Source: Streptomyces barringtoniae (GTDB taxonomy: Bacteria > Actinomycetota > Actinomycetes > Streptomycetales > Streptomycetaceae). From it: a DNA stretch of 51,210 nt. The notes beneath the pieces are model-generated. The model saw only the letters and a program-made list of their open reading frames with translations, was not told the origin of the DNA and did not search any database. This document shows, in pieces, positions 1-7,430 of the stretch. The position numbers and the translations under genes were made by a program. The stretch spans positions 1-51,210 of the forward strand of contig NZ_JAJHNP010000036.1 of assembly GCF_020819595.1 (NCBI RefSeq), written 5' to 3'. Each line of letters starts with the position of its first letter. Positions within the stretch are counted from its first letter, which is position 1.

Positions 1-644
1 CCGGAGGCGAAGGCCAGGATGTGCGGGACCGCTTCGCGCAGGCTCGCGAAGTGGCGGTGCACGCCCTCCACCGCGGCAGCGGCGTTCACGCCCCACACCG
101 TCATACCGGCACGCAGCCCGGACCGCACCCCGGACGGGGCGTCCTCGACGACCAGGCAGTCCCCCGGCTCGGCACCCAGTCGCGCGGCGGCCCGCAGATA
201 CGGAACGGGAGAGGGCTTGCCCTCCTCGACGGCGGCTGCGTCCACGATCAGCCCCGGCACCGGCAGGCCCGTCCGCAGGAACCGGCCGCGCACCCGGTGT
301 TCGTAGTTCGAGGTCACCAGGGCCCAGCAGTGCGAAGGCAGGCCGCGCAGCACCTCTGCGGCACCGTCGAAGGCCGCGTAGGCGCCGGACCGCACGTCCT
401 CGTCCTCCAGCTCGTGCAGCGCGGCCAGGCACTCGTGCGGATCGTGGCCCGCGGCGACCTGCGCGAAGGTTTCCGTGGGCCGGGTCCGCAGGGCCACCCG
501 GTAGACCTCGTCCGGGTCCAGCCCGTAGCGCTCCGCCCAGGCCCGCCACACCCGGCGCTGGTTCTCCACCGCGTCGATCAACGTGCCATCGACGTCGAAG
601 AGGACGTACCTCGTACGGCAGGACTGCGCTGAATCACCGGTCAC
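1..644 (-). CDS. HAD-family sugar phosphatase-like hydrolase (3' end outside window)
   Basis: Haloacid dehalogenase-superfamily phosphohydrolase, probably acting on a small phosphorylated metabolite in the cytoplasm. Translated from a GTG at 644, the protein shows motif I near its N-terminus (VLFDVDGTLID, with nucleophile and acid Asp), a helical cap, motif II (LVTSN), motif III Lys (EEGKPSP) and motif IV (CLVVEDAPSG). This order matches the beta-phosphoglucomutase/DOG phosphatase-like subgroup with a C1 cap. About 214 codons are visible and no stop is reached before the window edge, so the C-terminus is missing. It is divergent from the acetyltransferase gene that follows. The fold assignment is secure; the substrate is unknown. 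Confidence 0.88.
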   Translation of the reverse strand, partial: MTGDSAQSCRTRYVLFDVDGTLIDAVENQRRVWRAWAERYGLDPDEVYRVALRTRPTETFAQVAAGHDPHECLAALHELEDEDVRSGAYAAFDGAAEVLRGLPSHCWALVTSNYEHRVRGRFLRTGLPVPGLIVDAAAVEEGKPSPVPYLRAAARLGAEPGDCLVVEDAPSGVRSGLRAGMTVWGVNAAAAVEGVHRHFASLREAVPHILAFAS

Positions 645-733
645 ACGGTGATCATGCCATCGGCGGCCATGGGTCTTCCGTGGCGCGGCAGAACGGAGTT
701 GACGCCCGAGGCGTACTCGGGTCTTCTGCTGCG

Positions 734-1174
734 ATGTCCGATCTTCGCATCCAGCAGCCGGACGACGACGTCACGCTCAGGCACTGGCAGTACGTCCACA
801 ACGTGATCATCCCTGCGCACCTGCTGTCCTTGGAGGAGGTGCGGGAACGCGCACGGCGCCACCACCTGGAGGTCGCCTACCTCGGTGACGATCTCGTGGG
901 CTGCAGCACGGTGCGCCCTCCGTCGGACGACACCCAGACGGCCACGGTGATCGCCCGCGTGCTCGCTCCGCACCGGGGGCAGGGATTCGGCGGGGAACTC
1001 TATGCGCGCGGGCTCAACCGGGCACGGGAGTCGGGCGCCGAGACGATCGAAACGGTGGTCCTGTCCTCCAACGAGGACGGTTTGCGGTTCGCACGGAAGC
1101 ACGGGTTCGTCGAGATCGAGCGGTACCTGCTGCCGGGCGACACCATTCCGTGGATCGATCTGCGCCTCTCCTGA
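734..1174 (+). CDS. GNAT family N-acetyltransferase
   Basis: Single-domain GNAT acetyltransferase of 146 residues, expected to move an acetyl group from acetyl-CoA to an unidentified amine. The acetyl-CoA-binding motif A is visible as RVLAPHRGQGFGGELYARGL (R/Q-x-x-G-x-G/A type), followed by the typical motif B ending with SSNEDGLRFARKHGFVE. An in-frame GTG at 680 would add 18 residues; I chose the ATG at 734 because the family fold begins there (MSDLRIQQPDDDV), although neither start has a strong ribosome-binding site. It is convergent with the nitrobindin-like gene, with only 8 bases between the stops. Confidence 0.82.
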   Translation: MSDLRIQQPDDDVTLRHWQYVHNVIIPAHLLSLEEVRERARRHHLEVAYLGDDLVGCSTVRPPSDDTQTATVIARVLAPHRGQGFGGELYARGLNRARESGAETIETVVLSSNEDGLRFARKHGFVEIERYLLPGDTIPWIDLRLS

Positions 1175-1182
1175 TCACATGC

Positions 1183-1758
1183 TCACTTGAAGAAGGCGAT
1201 GCCGTCGTCGGGCATGTCGTCGGGCAGGGCCTTGGCCCAGCGCTCGACGTCCTCCGGGGTGACGACCTTCTTCAGGTGGGCCGACATGTAGGGGCGCAGC
1301 TCGACCTCGGGGGTCTGCTTCTCGCCGACCCACATCAGGTCGCTCTTCACATAGCCGTACAGCCGCTTGCCACCGCTGTACGGCTGCGAACCGGCCGTAC
1401 GGGCGACGGCGTCCGTGACCAGGTCGATCTGCGGCTTCTTGTCGGCCATCTCGCCGTACCAGATCTCGATGACACCGTCGTCGCGGGTCATCGTCACCTC
1501 GACCCTGCGGTCGGCGTCGATCCGCCAGAAGCCCGACTCCGACTCCAGCGGGCGGACCTTGTTGCCGTCCTGGTCCAGCACCCAGGTGTGCGAGTGGTAC
1601 TCCAGGAAGTCCCGGCCGTCGTGGGTGAAGCTGACCTCCTGCCCGAAGTTGCACTTCTGCGAGCCGGGGAAGTCGTGCACGCCCGCACCGGCCCAGTTGC
1701 CCAGCAGAAAGGCGAGCGGGACCAGGTCCTTGTGCAGGTCCGACGGGATCTCGATCAT
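1183..1758 (-). CDS. Nitrobindin-like heme-binding beta-barrel protein (FABP-like)
   Basis: A 191-residue protein of the nitrobindin/THAP4-like family (formerly DUF1794, often annotated FABP family). Members form a ten-stranded beta barrel that binds ferric heme; characterised homologues isomerise peroxynitrite to nitrate. The N-terminal signature Gly-x-Trp-x-Gly-x-Gly is seen as LGNWAGAG near residues 19-26, and a conserved C-terminal histidine sits in LRPYMSAHL, at the position expected for the heme ligand. Length fits the family. It starts at ATG 1758, just downstream of the 32-residue membrane peptide on the same strand, so the two may be co-transcribed. Heme binding is inferred from the family only. 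Confidence 0.85.
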   Translation of the reverse strand: MIEIPSDLHKDLVPLAFLLGNWAGAGVHDFPGSQKCNFGQEVSFTHDGRDFLEYHSHTWVLDQDGNKVRPLESESGFWRIDADRRVEVTMTRDDGVIEIWYGEMADKKPQIDLVTDAVARTAGSQPYSGGKRLYGYVKSDLMWVGEKQTPEVELRPYMSAHLKKVVTPEDVERWAKALPDDMPDDGIAFFK

Positions 1759-1781
1759 GAGGGAAGCTTCCTAGAGGTGGT

Positions 1782-1880
1782 TCAGCGCTGGCCCTGGTAC
1801 AGCTTCTTCACGGTCAGACCGGCGAAGGCGAGCACGCCGACGCAGACCAGGACCAGCAGGGTTTCGAAGAAGATCTCCAC
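1782..1880 (-). CDS. 32-residue single-span membrane peptide
   Basis: A very short gene reading VEIFFETLLVLVCVGVLAFA followed by GLTVKKLYQGQR and a TGA stop. It starts at GTG 1880 with a good ribosome-binding site (AAGGAG) seven bases upstream. One hydrophobic helix spans about residues 4-24; the C-terminus is basic (KKLYQGQR), which predicts N-out/C-in topology. It lies 23 bases upstream of the nitrobindin-like gene on the same strand. I recall nearly identical short open reading frames at this place in other streptomycetes, which supports it being real. Function is unknown. Confidence 0.7.
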   Translation of the reverse strand: MEIFFETLLVLVCVGVLAFAGLTVKKLYQGQR

Positions 1881-2003
1881 GGGTGCTCCTTGAGCGAGGG
1901 TGGGCGTACGACAGAGCCGGGGCCCAGCTTACGCGGCCGGGCGCCGGCTCTCTTGACGAGGTGGGCCAACGGAGACCGGGACATCCACGGCTACGCTTCC
2001 GGT

Positions 2004-2366
2004 ATGACCAAGAAGCTCGTGATCAAGGTGACGGCCGGGGCCGACGCACCCGAGCGGTGCTCGCAGGCGTTCACCGTGGCGGCGGTGGCGGTGGCCAGCG
2101 GCGTCGAGGTCTCGCTGTGGCTGACCGGGGAGTCGTCCTGGTTCGCGCTGCCGGGGCGGGCGGCGGAGTTCGAGCTGCCGCACGCGGCCCCGCTGCCGGA
2201 TCTGATCGAGTCGATCCTGGCCGGCGGGCGCATCACCCTGTGCACGCAGTGTGCCGCCCGGCGCGAGATCACCGAGAAGGACGTCATCGAGGGCGTACGC
2301 ATCGCGGGCGCCCAGGTGTTCGTGCAGGAGTCGCTGGCGGACGAGACCCAGGCCCTCGTGTACTGA
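2004..2366 (+). CDS. DsrE/DsrF-like family protein
   Basis: A 120-residue cytoplasmic protein of the DsrE-like family (Rossmann-like sulfur-relay fold). The sequence starts MTKKLVIKVTAGADAPERC, with the typical strand-loop-helix that binds a small ligand. A CTQCAARR segment near residue 80 carries two cysteines where sulfurtransferase relatives carry the active cysteine. The ATG at 2004 matches the family start; an in-frame ATG at 1890 would add an unrelated, poorly conserved extension. Sulfur transfer is a family inference only. The stop lies 4 bases from that of the convergent DUF3099 gene. Confidence 0.8.
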   Translation: MTKKLVIKVTAGADAPERCSQAFTVAAVAVASGVEVSLWLTGESSWFALPGRAAEFELPHAAPLPDLIESILAGGRITLCTQCAARREITEKDVIEGVRIAGAQVFVQESLADETQALVY

Positions 2367-2370
2367 CCGC

Positions 2371-2634
2371 TCACTGCCTGGGACGCTTCTTGCCGTCCAG
2401 CTCGTCCCACCACTCGTCCGACTGGGGATCGCCGGAGGGGTCGTCCCACCAGCGGTCCTCGGGGCCCCGCCGGTTCGCGATCATCGCGGCCACCGGCGGA
2501 ATGACCATCGCCACGACGCACATGCCGACGGCCGCCGGCACCGACCAGAGGCGCACGACGCCCCAGGCCAGGACGAAGAGACCGATGCACGTCCCCATCA
2601 TGGCGAAGTACACGTGCCGCCGCCGTGCGTACAT
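2371..2634 (-). CDS. DUF3099-like small membrane protein
   Basis: An 87-residue membrane protein beginning MYARRRHVYFAMMGTCIGL. Two hydrophobic helices (about residues 8-27 and 33-51) are separated by a very short turn, followed by a cytosolic tail rich in Asp, Trp and Pro (WWDDP and EWWDELDGKKRP). This architecture matches DUF3099, a small actinobacterial family of unknown function. A TTG at 2679 could extend it by 15 residues, but ATG 2634 gives the family start and has GGA five bases upstream. It is divergent from the LmeA-like gene. Confidence 0.75.
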   Translation of the reverse strand: MYARRRHVYFAMMGTCIGLFVLAWGVVRLWSVPAAVGMCVVAMVIPPVAAMIANRRGPEDRWWDDPSGDPQSDEWWDELDGKKRPRQ

Positions 2635-2753
2635 AGGTCCAGGGTAGGCCGCGTCATACCTGTCACAAGTGATCGACAATCACCGCGCCGGCGCCGCCCG
2701 CGGGGTTACCGTGACGTAGCCGAAGACCGCTCTCGTCCCGGGGGAAAGACCAC

Positions 2754-3497
2754 ATGCGCGCCCTGCGAATAATCCTGATCCTCGTCGTGATCCTGGGTGG
2801 GCTGTTCGTGATCGCGGACCGGGTGGCCGTGCACTTCGCCGAGGGCGAGGCCGCCGACAAGCTGAAGTCGACGGAGAACCTGGCCTCGACGCCGGATGTG
2901 AACATCAAGGGGTTCCCGTTCCTCACCCAGGTCGCCGGCGGCTCGCTCGACGACGTCGAGGTCGGGATCAAGGACTACGAGGCCGCGACCGGCACCGCCG
3001 GGAAGACCATCCGGATCGACGACCTGCAGGCCGACATGAAGGGCGTCTCCTTCTCCGGCGACTACAGCTCCGCCACCGCGGACACCGCCACCGGCACCGC
3101 GACGATCTCCTACGCCGAACTGCTGAAGGCCGCCAAGCCCGAGCCGACCGAGGTCGTCCCCGGCCTCAGGGCCCAGGTCGTCAGCCTCGCCGACGGAGGC
3201 AAGGGGAAGATCAAGGTGACGGCCAAGCTGACCGGCAGGCTCGGCCCCCTGCCGGTCAACCAGACCGTGTCCGTGCTCAGCACCGTGACCGTCGAGCACG
3301 ACAAGGTGCAGGTCCACGCCGACTCCCTGCCCAAGCTCGCCGCCGCCGCGATCGCCGAGAACCGCATCCGCGAGATCACCGACTTCCAGCAGGCCATCAA
3401 CCGGCTGCCCGGCGGCGTCGAGCTGGACAAGGTGCAGGCCGCGCAGGACGGTGTGGAGATCAGCGTGAAGGGTTCGGACGTCAAGCTGGCGGGGTAG
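2754..3497 (+). CDS. LmeA-like phospholipid-binding protein (DUF2993)
   Basis: A 247-residue envelope protein with one N-terminal signal/anchor helix (MRALRIILILVVILGG) and a long beta-rich domain typical of DUF2993. The characterised member is mycobacterial LmeA, which binds phospholipids (notably phosphatidylinositol) and helps lipomannan elongation. The phrase DVNIKGFPFLTQVAGGSLDD near residue 48 is the family hallmark (a GFPFLTQ-type motif followed by the first repeat strand). Start ATG 2754 is preceded by GGGGGAAAG. It is monocistronic, with its own hairpin terminator downstream. The role in Streptomyces is unknown; lipid transport or envelope maintenance is a reasonable inference. Confidence 0.82.
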   Translation: MRALRIILILVVILGGLFVIADRVAVHFAEGEAADKLKSTENLASTPDVNIKGFPFLTQVAGGSLDDVEVGIKDYEAATGTAGKTIRIDDLQADMKGVSFSGDYSSATADTATGTATISYAELLKAAKPEPTEVVPGLRAQVVSLADGGKGKIKVTAKLTGRLGPLPVNQTVSVLSTVTVEHDKVQVHADSLPKLAAAAIAENRIREITDFQQAINRLPGGVELDKVQAAQDGVEISVKGSDVKLAG

Positions 3498-3573
3498 GAC
3501 CACGGCCGGACGGACGGGGAGCGTCCGACTGGCGAGACGGGTCGTCCGTAAAGCAGCTGCGGAGACCCGCGCG

Positions 3574-3614
3574 AGCGCCCGGGAGGTCGTGCGGCGACCA
3601 CCGGGCGCTTTTCT
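3574..3614 (+). terminator. Rho-independent terminator after the LmeA-like gene
   Basis: Arms AGCGCCCGG (3574-3582) and CCGGGCGCT (3601-3609) form a perfect stem with a further internal GTCG/CGAC pairing, followed by TTTTCTC. It lies 77 bases after the stop of the upstream gene. Confidence 0.75.
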
Positions 3615-3659
3615 CATCCCGCCATACGGACGATCGTGTCTCGTCATGTGACACACCGG

Positions 3660-3695
3660 TGACACGCCCACCCGGACGTCCCTACGATCGGGGCC
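3660..3695 (+). promoter_or_regulatory. Promoter giving a leaderless mRNA for the leader peptide
   Basis: TGACAC at 3660-3665 (-35) and TACGAT at 3683-3688 (-10) are separated by exactly 17 bases. Transcription would start 6-7 bases further on, at or next to the ATG at 3696, so the leader peptide would be translated without a Shine-Dalgarno sequence. This is inferred from sequence only. Confidence 0.6.
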
Positions 3696-3776
3696 ATGAA
3701 GCGACAGGCGGATCTCACGAAGCGGCGGGCAGTCGACCTGTGCCGCGTTGCCGCCATGCTCTGTCGCCCCTTCTGA
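3696..3776 (+). CDS. Cys-containing leader peptide upstream of sulfurtransferase
   Basis: A 26-codon reading frame: MKRQADLTKRRAVDLCRVAA then MLCRPF and a TGA stop. It belongs to the actinobacterial putative leader peptides found before sulfur-assimilation and rhodanese genes. The invariant features are a basic start, DLCRV and a final CRPF/CR tail. The two cysteines (positions 16 and 23) near the end suggest that ribosome stalling under cysteine limitation controls the downstream operon, as shown for similar Cys-rich leaders in mycobacteria. It is 129 bases upstream of the sulfurtransferase. No ribosome-binding site precedes it, consistent with leaderless translation. Confidence 0.78.
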   Translation: MKRQADLTKRRAVDLCRVAAMLCRPF

Positions 3777-3905
3777 GCGAAAGTCCCCGACTTCCGCATC
3801 TCACCGCCGCCCTGCTGGAAGGGCACCCGTGCGCCGCCCGGACCTCACGAGCGCGCACCCCTGTACTCGTACGCCCCGCCGCAACTGCCCCGGAGGAGAA
3901 AGAGC

Positions 3906-4751
3906 ATGAGCCGCACCGACGTCCTGGTCGACGCCGACTGGCTGCAGGAGCACCTGGACGACCCGGCCATCGCCATCGTCGAGGTGGACGAGGACACGTC
4001 CGCCTACGAGAAGAACCACATCAAGAACGCGATCCGCATCGACTGGACCAAGGACCTGCAGGACCCGGTCCGTCGCGACTTCATCGACCAGGAGGGCTTC
4101 GAGAGGCTCCTGTCGGAGAAGGGCATCGGCAACGACACCCTGGTGGTCCTCTACGGCGGCAACAACAACTGGTTCGCCTCGTACGCGTACTGGTACTTCA
4201 AGCTCTACGGCCACGAGAACGTCAAGCTCCTCGACGGCGGCCGCAAGAAGTGGGAGCTGGACGCCCGCGAGCTGGTCGCCGGCGACGAGGTCCCGGAGCG
4301 CGCCAAGACGGAGTACCGGGCCAAGCCGCAGGACACCTCGATCCGCGCCTTCCGTGACGACGTCGTCGCCGCGATCGGCTCGCAGAACCTGGTCGACGTG
4401 CGCTCGCCCGACGAGTTCTCCGGCAAGCTGCTCGCCCCGGCGCACCTGCCGCAGGAGCAGTCGCAGCGTCCGGGTCACGTCCCGACCGCGCGCAACATCC
4501 CGTGGTCGAAGAACGCCAACGACGACGGCACGTTCAAGTCGGACGACGAGCTCAAGGAGCTGTACGCCGAGGAGAACGTGGACCTCGCCAAGGACACGAT
4601 CGCCTACTGCCGCATCGGTGAGCGCTCGGCCCTGACCTGGTTCGTGCTGCACGAGCTGCTCGGCGTCGAGAACGTCAAGAACTACGACGGTTCCTGGACC
4701 GAGTACGGCTCCCTCGTCGGCGTGCCGATCGAGCTCGGCGCGAACAAGTAA
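3906..4751 (+). CDS. Thiosulfate sulfurtransferase (rhodanese, CysA2/SseA type)
   Basis: A 281-residue two-domain rhodanese that transfers sulfane sulfur from thiosulfate or similar donors to cyanide or cellular thiols. The N-terminal inactive rhodanese domain spans about residues 5-125 and the catalytic domain 145-275. The active-site loop is YCRIGERS with the catalytic Cys at about position 235, the CRxGxRS/T form found in actinobacterial CysA2/CysA3. Start ATG 3906 has a strong GGAGGAG site. The next gene (DUF1416) follows after 56 bases, the same pair as mycobacterial cysA2-sseC. Expression is probably attenuated by the upstream Cys leader. Confidence 0.93.
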   Translation: MSRTDVLVDADWLQEHLDDPAIAIVEVDEDTSAYEKNHIKNAIRIDWTKDLQDPVRRDFIDQEGFERLLSEKGIGNDTLVVLYGGNNNWFASYAYWYFKLYGHENVKLLDGGRKKWELDARELVAGDEVPERAKTEYRAKPQDTSIRAFRDDVVAAIGSQNLVDVRSPDEFSGKLLAPAHLPQEQSQRPGHVPTARNIPWSKNANDDGTFKSDDELKELYAEENVDLAKDTIAYCRIGERSALTWFVLHELLGVENVKNYDGSWTEYGSLVGVPIELGANK

Positions 4752-4807
4752 GCCCACCCTCACCCATCCCGACCGACCTCCCGGTCAGACCCCTCTGGAG
4801 AAACAGC

Positions 4808-5098
4808 ATGTGCGGAGCGAAGGCCGGCGGCCCGGACGCCTCGACGATCAAGCCCGGTGAGACCACGATCCAGGGTCAGGTGACCCGCGACGGCGAGCCG
4901 GTGACGGGCTACGTCCGTCTGCTGGACTCGACCGGCGAGTTCACCGCCGAGGTTCCCACCTCGGCGACCGGTCAGTTCCGCTTCTACGCGGCCGAGGGCA
5001 CGTGGACGCTCCGGGCGCTCGTCCCGGGCGCGACGGCCGACCGTACGGTCGTCGTGGCGGAGAAGGGCGCGCTGGCCGAGGTCGCCATCGCGGTCTGA
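4808..5098 (+). CDS. DUF1416 (SseC-like) protein
   Basis: A 96-residue cytoplasmic protein of family DUF1416, homologous to mycobacterial SseC, which always accompanies the CysA2-type rhodanese. It begins MCGAKAGGPDASTIKPGE and continues as a carboxypeptidase-regulatory-like beta sandwich (TTIQGQVTRDGEPVTGYVRL, then GQFRFYAAEGTWTLRALVPG). Cys2 is the only cysteine and is conserved in the family, so it may accept sulfur from the rhodanese; that is my inference. It has a good ribosome-binding site (CTGGAGAAAC) and is followed by a strong terminator, so the leader peptide, rhodanese and this gene form one operon. Confidence 0.88.
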   Translation: MCGAKAGGPDASTIKPGETTIQGQVTRDGEPVTGYVRLLDSTGEFTAEVPTSATGQFRFYAAEGTWTLRALVPGATADRTVVVAEKGALAEVAIAV

Positions 5099-5132
5099 AC
5101 GGGGCTGCGCGAAGCAGCGGCACAGTGACGGT

Positions 5133-5180
5133 CGAAGGGCCGCACCCCTGGGTTGGACGCCAGTGGGGTGCGGCCCTTCG
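5133..5180 (+). terminator. Strong hairpin terminator of the sulfur operon
   Basis: Perfect 16-bp inverted repeat, CGAAGGGCCGCACCCC at 5133-5148 and its complement at 5165-5180, with a 16-base loop and no T-tract. The lack of a T-tract is common for Streptomyces terminators. Confidence 0.8.
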
Positions 5181-5486
5181 GCATGCGCGGCGGGCCGTCG
5201 CTAGCGCGATTCGCGGCATTGCGCCAGCAGCGACACGCTTGCTGCTGGAGTAGCTACTTGTCATAAGATCATCCAAAAGGTCTAGCGGTGCGTCAACTTC
5301 CCCTGGTTCATGGTGATTTGACATCCCTTCGATGAATGAAGAGCGGGGGGTATCTGCTGAAATTCCCCCAATTGGTGCACAAAAACCCAGTCTCCGGCCA
5401 TTCCCGATATGACAGCCGTGGAGGTCGGCGAATACGTTCCAAACGACCGGCCAACGCGTCGGTGTCTCAGAGACTGGAGAAGCACC
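5181..5486. other. Unusually AT-rich upstream region of the repeat protein gene
   Basis: A gene-free stretch of 306 bases. It holds an 8-bp inverted repeat (CCAGCAGC 5224-5231, GCTGCTGG 5241-5248) and then about 170 bases that are much richer in A/T than the surroundings, including TTGACA, AAATTCCCCCAATTGG and a GGGGG/CCCCC pair. A long AT-rich upstream region is typical of regulated secreted-protein genes in Streptomyces. I find no known operator. Confidence 0.5.
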
Positions 5487-6155
5487 ATGAAGATCAACCG
5501 TTCCACCGTCGTCACCGCCGCCGGCGCAGCCGCCGCGGCTCTGGTGGCGACCGGCGTTACCTACGCCTCGGCCGCCTCCGCGCCGGAGGCGGCGCCGGCG
5601 GCCGCGCCGGCCGTTGCCGCCCCCGCGGCGGCCCCGGCGGCCGCCGCACCTCTCGGTGGCCCCGGAGGCGGCAACAACACCGGCAACAACAACAACGGCA
5701 AGGGCAACGAGGGCCGCGGCGGCGGTCCTCGCGGCGGCGGTCCTCGCGGCGGCTGGGACTGGGGCCGGATCCAGATCAACGAGCGGTCCTACTCCGCACA
5801 CGCCGGCGACTGCATCACCGTGGTCAGCGGCCTGGGCGCGAAGACCCTGAACGTCCGCAACGACAGCCGCAAGGTGGTCGAGCTCTTCCGCGGGGCGGTC
5901 TGCGACAACGGCGCCCCCGTCGCCACTGTCGGCCCCTTCAGCCAGAGCGACGGCGTGCGCGTCCACCACACGGAAGGCATCCACGTCAAGGACGGCGTGG
6001 TCGGCAGCTTCCGCGTGGTGTGCCCCAACGGCTGGGGCTGGGGCGGCGACGGCGGCTGGGGCGGCGACGGCGGCTGGGGCGGCGACGGCGGCTGGGGCGG
6101 CGACGGCGGCTTCGGCGGCGACGGCGGCTTCGGCGGCGACGGCGGCGGCCGGTAA
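5487..6155 (+). CDS. Secreted Gly-rich protein with C-terminal GGDGGW/F repeats
   Basis: A 222-residue exported protein. Residues 1-33 form a signal peptide (MKINRSTVVTAAGAAAAALV, with an Ala-x-Ala cleavage site), followed by an Ala/Pro-rich linker, an Asn/Gly/Arg-rich linker (GGNNTGNNNNGKGNEGRGG), a beta-rich globular domain of about 90 residues with paired cysteines (GDCITVV, RGAVCDN, FRVVCPN), and a tail of six GGDGG(W/F) repeats. Start ATG 5487 has GGAGA seven bases upstream. It sits alone between two terminators behind an AT-rich promoter region. I do not recognise the family. Aromatic-Gly repeats suggest surface association or self-assembly. Confidence 0.8.
   Translation: MKINRSTVVTAAGAAAAALVATGVTYASAASAPEAAPAAAPAVAAPAAAPAAAAPLGGPGGGNNTGNNNNGKGNEGRGGGPRGGGPRGGWDWGRIQINERSYSAHAGDCITVVSGLGAKTLNVRNDSRKVVELFRGAVCDNGAPVATVGPFSQSDGVRVHHTEGIHVKDGVVGSFRVVCPNGWGWGGDGGWGGDGGWGGDGGWGGDGGFGGDGGFGGDGGGR
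6039..6146 (+). repeat. Six tandem 18-bp repeats encoding GGDGG(W/F)
   Basis: The unit TGGGGCGGCGACGGCGGC occurs four times in a row without change (6039-6110) and then twice as TTCGGCGGCGACGGCGGC (6111-6146). Exact identity at nucleotide level implies recent expansion and possible copy-number variation. Confidence 0.92.
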
Positions 6156-6176
6156 CCCACAACCCCTTGCAGGAAT

Positions 6177-6211
6177 GGAGCCCCGGCCCGCCGGAATCGG
6201 GCCGGGGCTCC
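6177..6211. terminator. Bidirectional terminator between convergent genes
   Basis: Perfect 14-bp inverted repeat (GGAGCCCCGGCCCG at 6177-6190 with its complement at 6198-6211, 7-base loop). It lies between the repeat-protein gene and the convergent membrane-protein gene and can serve both. Confidence 0.78.
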
Positions 6212-6262
6212 GGCTCGTCCACCGTCCGGCAACGGACGGGACGCGAACGACGCAGGACAGCT

Positions 6263-7429
6263 CTAACCGAGCGCCCGCCCCAGCACCCACACCACCGGCG
6301 CGGCCGCCGACAGCGGCAACGCCACGCCGGCTGTGAAGTGCACGAACCGGGAGGGGTAGTCGTAACTGGCCGCGCGGTGACCGATCAGCGCGCACGCACC
6401 CGCGGCCGCGCCGAGCAGCGCGCCCTTGGCGCCCAGCCCGGTCATCCCGCCCACGGCGATCCCCGCACCCGCCGCCGCAAGCAGCGACACCACGGCCGAG
6501 GCCGGTGTGGGCAGCGGCAGGGCCCGGGCCAGTACCGTCACCGCCACCGCCACGGCGCCCACGGACACCGCGTGCGCGTCGGCGCCCAGGTACCCGGTGG
6601 CCAGCACCGAGAGGGCCGACGAGACGACCGTCGCCATCAGGCCGTACATCCGCTCGTCCGGCGAGGCGTGCGAGCGCAGCTGCAGGACCAGGGCCAGCAG
6701 GACCCAGACACCGAGCGGGCCGAGGATGGCCGCGGGGGCGTGGTCGCGGCCGGCGGCCAGGACCGCCACGTCGGCCGTCAGCCCGCCCAGGAACGCCAGC
6801 GCGATGCCCTGCCGGGCCGGCCACATGCCGTTCAGCCGGAACCAGCCCGCCGCCGTCACACCCTGGAGCACCACGAGCGGCACGAGGAGCGCGTACGAGG
6901 CGACCGGCGCCGTCGCGGCCAGCAGCAGGCCGAGCAGCGCGGTCAGCAGCGCCGGCTGCATACCGGGCTCGATGATCGGCGAGCGGCCCTCCAGGCGCGC
7001 CCGCTGGGCATCGGTGATCCGGGCGTTCCCGGCAACGGTGGCGGGGCCGTAGTCCGGCGCGGACTCCGGCGCGGACTCGGGCACGGCTTCCGGCCCGTGC
7101 GCATGTGCGTGGGCGGGCGCAGGCGCGGGTGCGGTGTGCGGCTCCGGTTGCGGAGCCGCCGCGTACTGCTGCTGGTACTGCGCCTCGTACGTCTGCTGCG
7201 GCGGATATGGGGCCTGCGCCGCCTGTGCGGGCATCTGCAGCGACGCGTGCGTCTGCGAGTCCCAGGTCTGCCCCTGCCACTGCTGGGTGAGCTGGGGGTC
7301 GTGGCCGGGCTGCTGCCCGTATCCGGCGTACGGGTCCTGCTGGGGCCACTGCTGCTGATAGGGGTCGTAACCCTCATAGCCCTCGTAGCCCTCATAGGGG
7401 CCCTGGCCCTGATACGGCTGGTCGCTCAT
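6263..7429 (-). CDS. Polytopic membrane protein with Gln/Tyr/Pro-rich N-terminus
   Basis: A 388-residue protein. The first 150 residues are a low-complexity cytosolic region rich in Gln, Tyr, Gly and Pro (PYEGYEGYEGYDPYQQQ and further QQP runs). After the segment ITDAQRARLEGRSPIIEPG come about eight hydrophobic helices to the C-terminus (LLGLLLAATAPVASYALLV and similar). Start ATG 7429 has AGGAGGG directly upstream; longer in-frame ORFs are shadows of the moaD-like gene. It follows that gene by one base, so translation is coupled. I recall it as conserved at this place in Streptomyces. Function unknown. Confidence 0.82.
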   Translation of the reverse strand: MSDQPYQGQGPYEGYEGYEGYDPYQQQWPQQDPYAGYGQQPGHDPQLTQQWQGQTWDSQTHASLQMPAQAAQAPYPPQQTYEAQYQQQYAAAPQPEPHTAPAPAPAHAHAHGPEAVPESAPESAPDYGPATVAGNARITDAQRARLEGRSPIIEPGMQPALLTALLGLLLAATAPVASYALLVPLVVLQGVTAAGWFRLNGMWPARQGIALAFLGGLTADVAVLAAGRDHAPAAILGPLGVWVLLALVLQLRSHASPDERMYGLMATVVSSALSVLATGYLGADAHAVSVGAVAVAVTVLARALPLPTPASAVVSLLAAAGAGIAVGGMTGLGAKGALLGAAAGACALIGHRAASYDYPSRFVHFTAGVALPLSAAAPVVWVLGRALG

Positions 7430-7430
7430 G

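Noticed and set aside
4941..7349. 802-residue minus-strand open frame
   Set aside because: It runs antisense through the DUF1416 and repeat-protein genes and through another frame of the membrane-protein gene. Its composition is Ala/Arg/Gly-rich without any domain. It is a GC-driven shadow.
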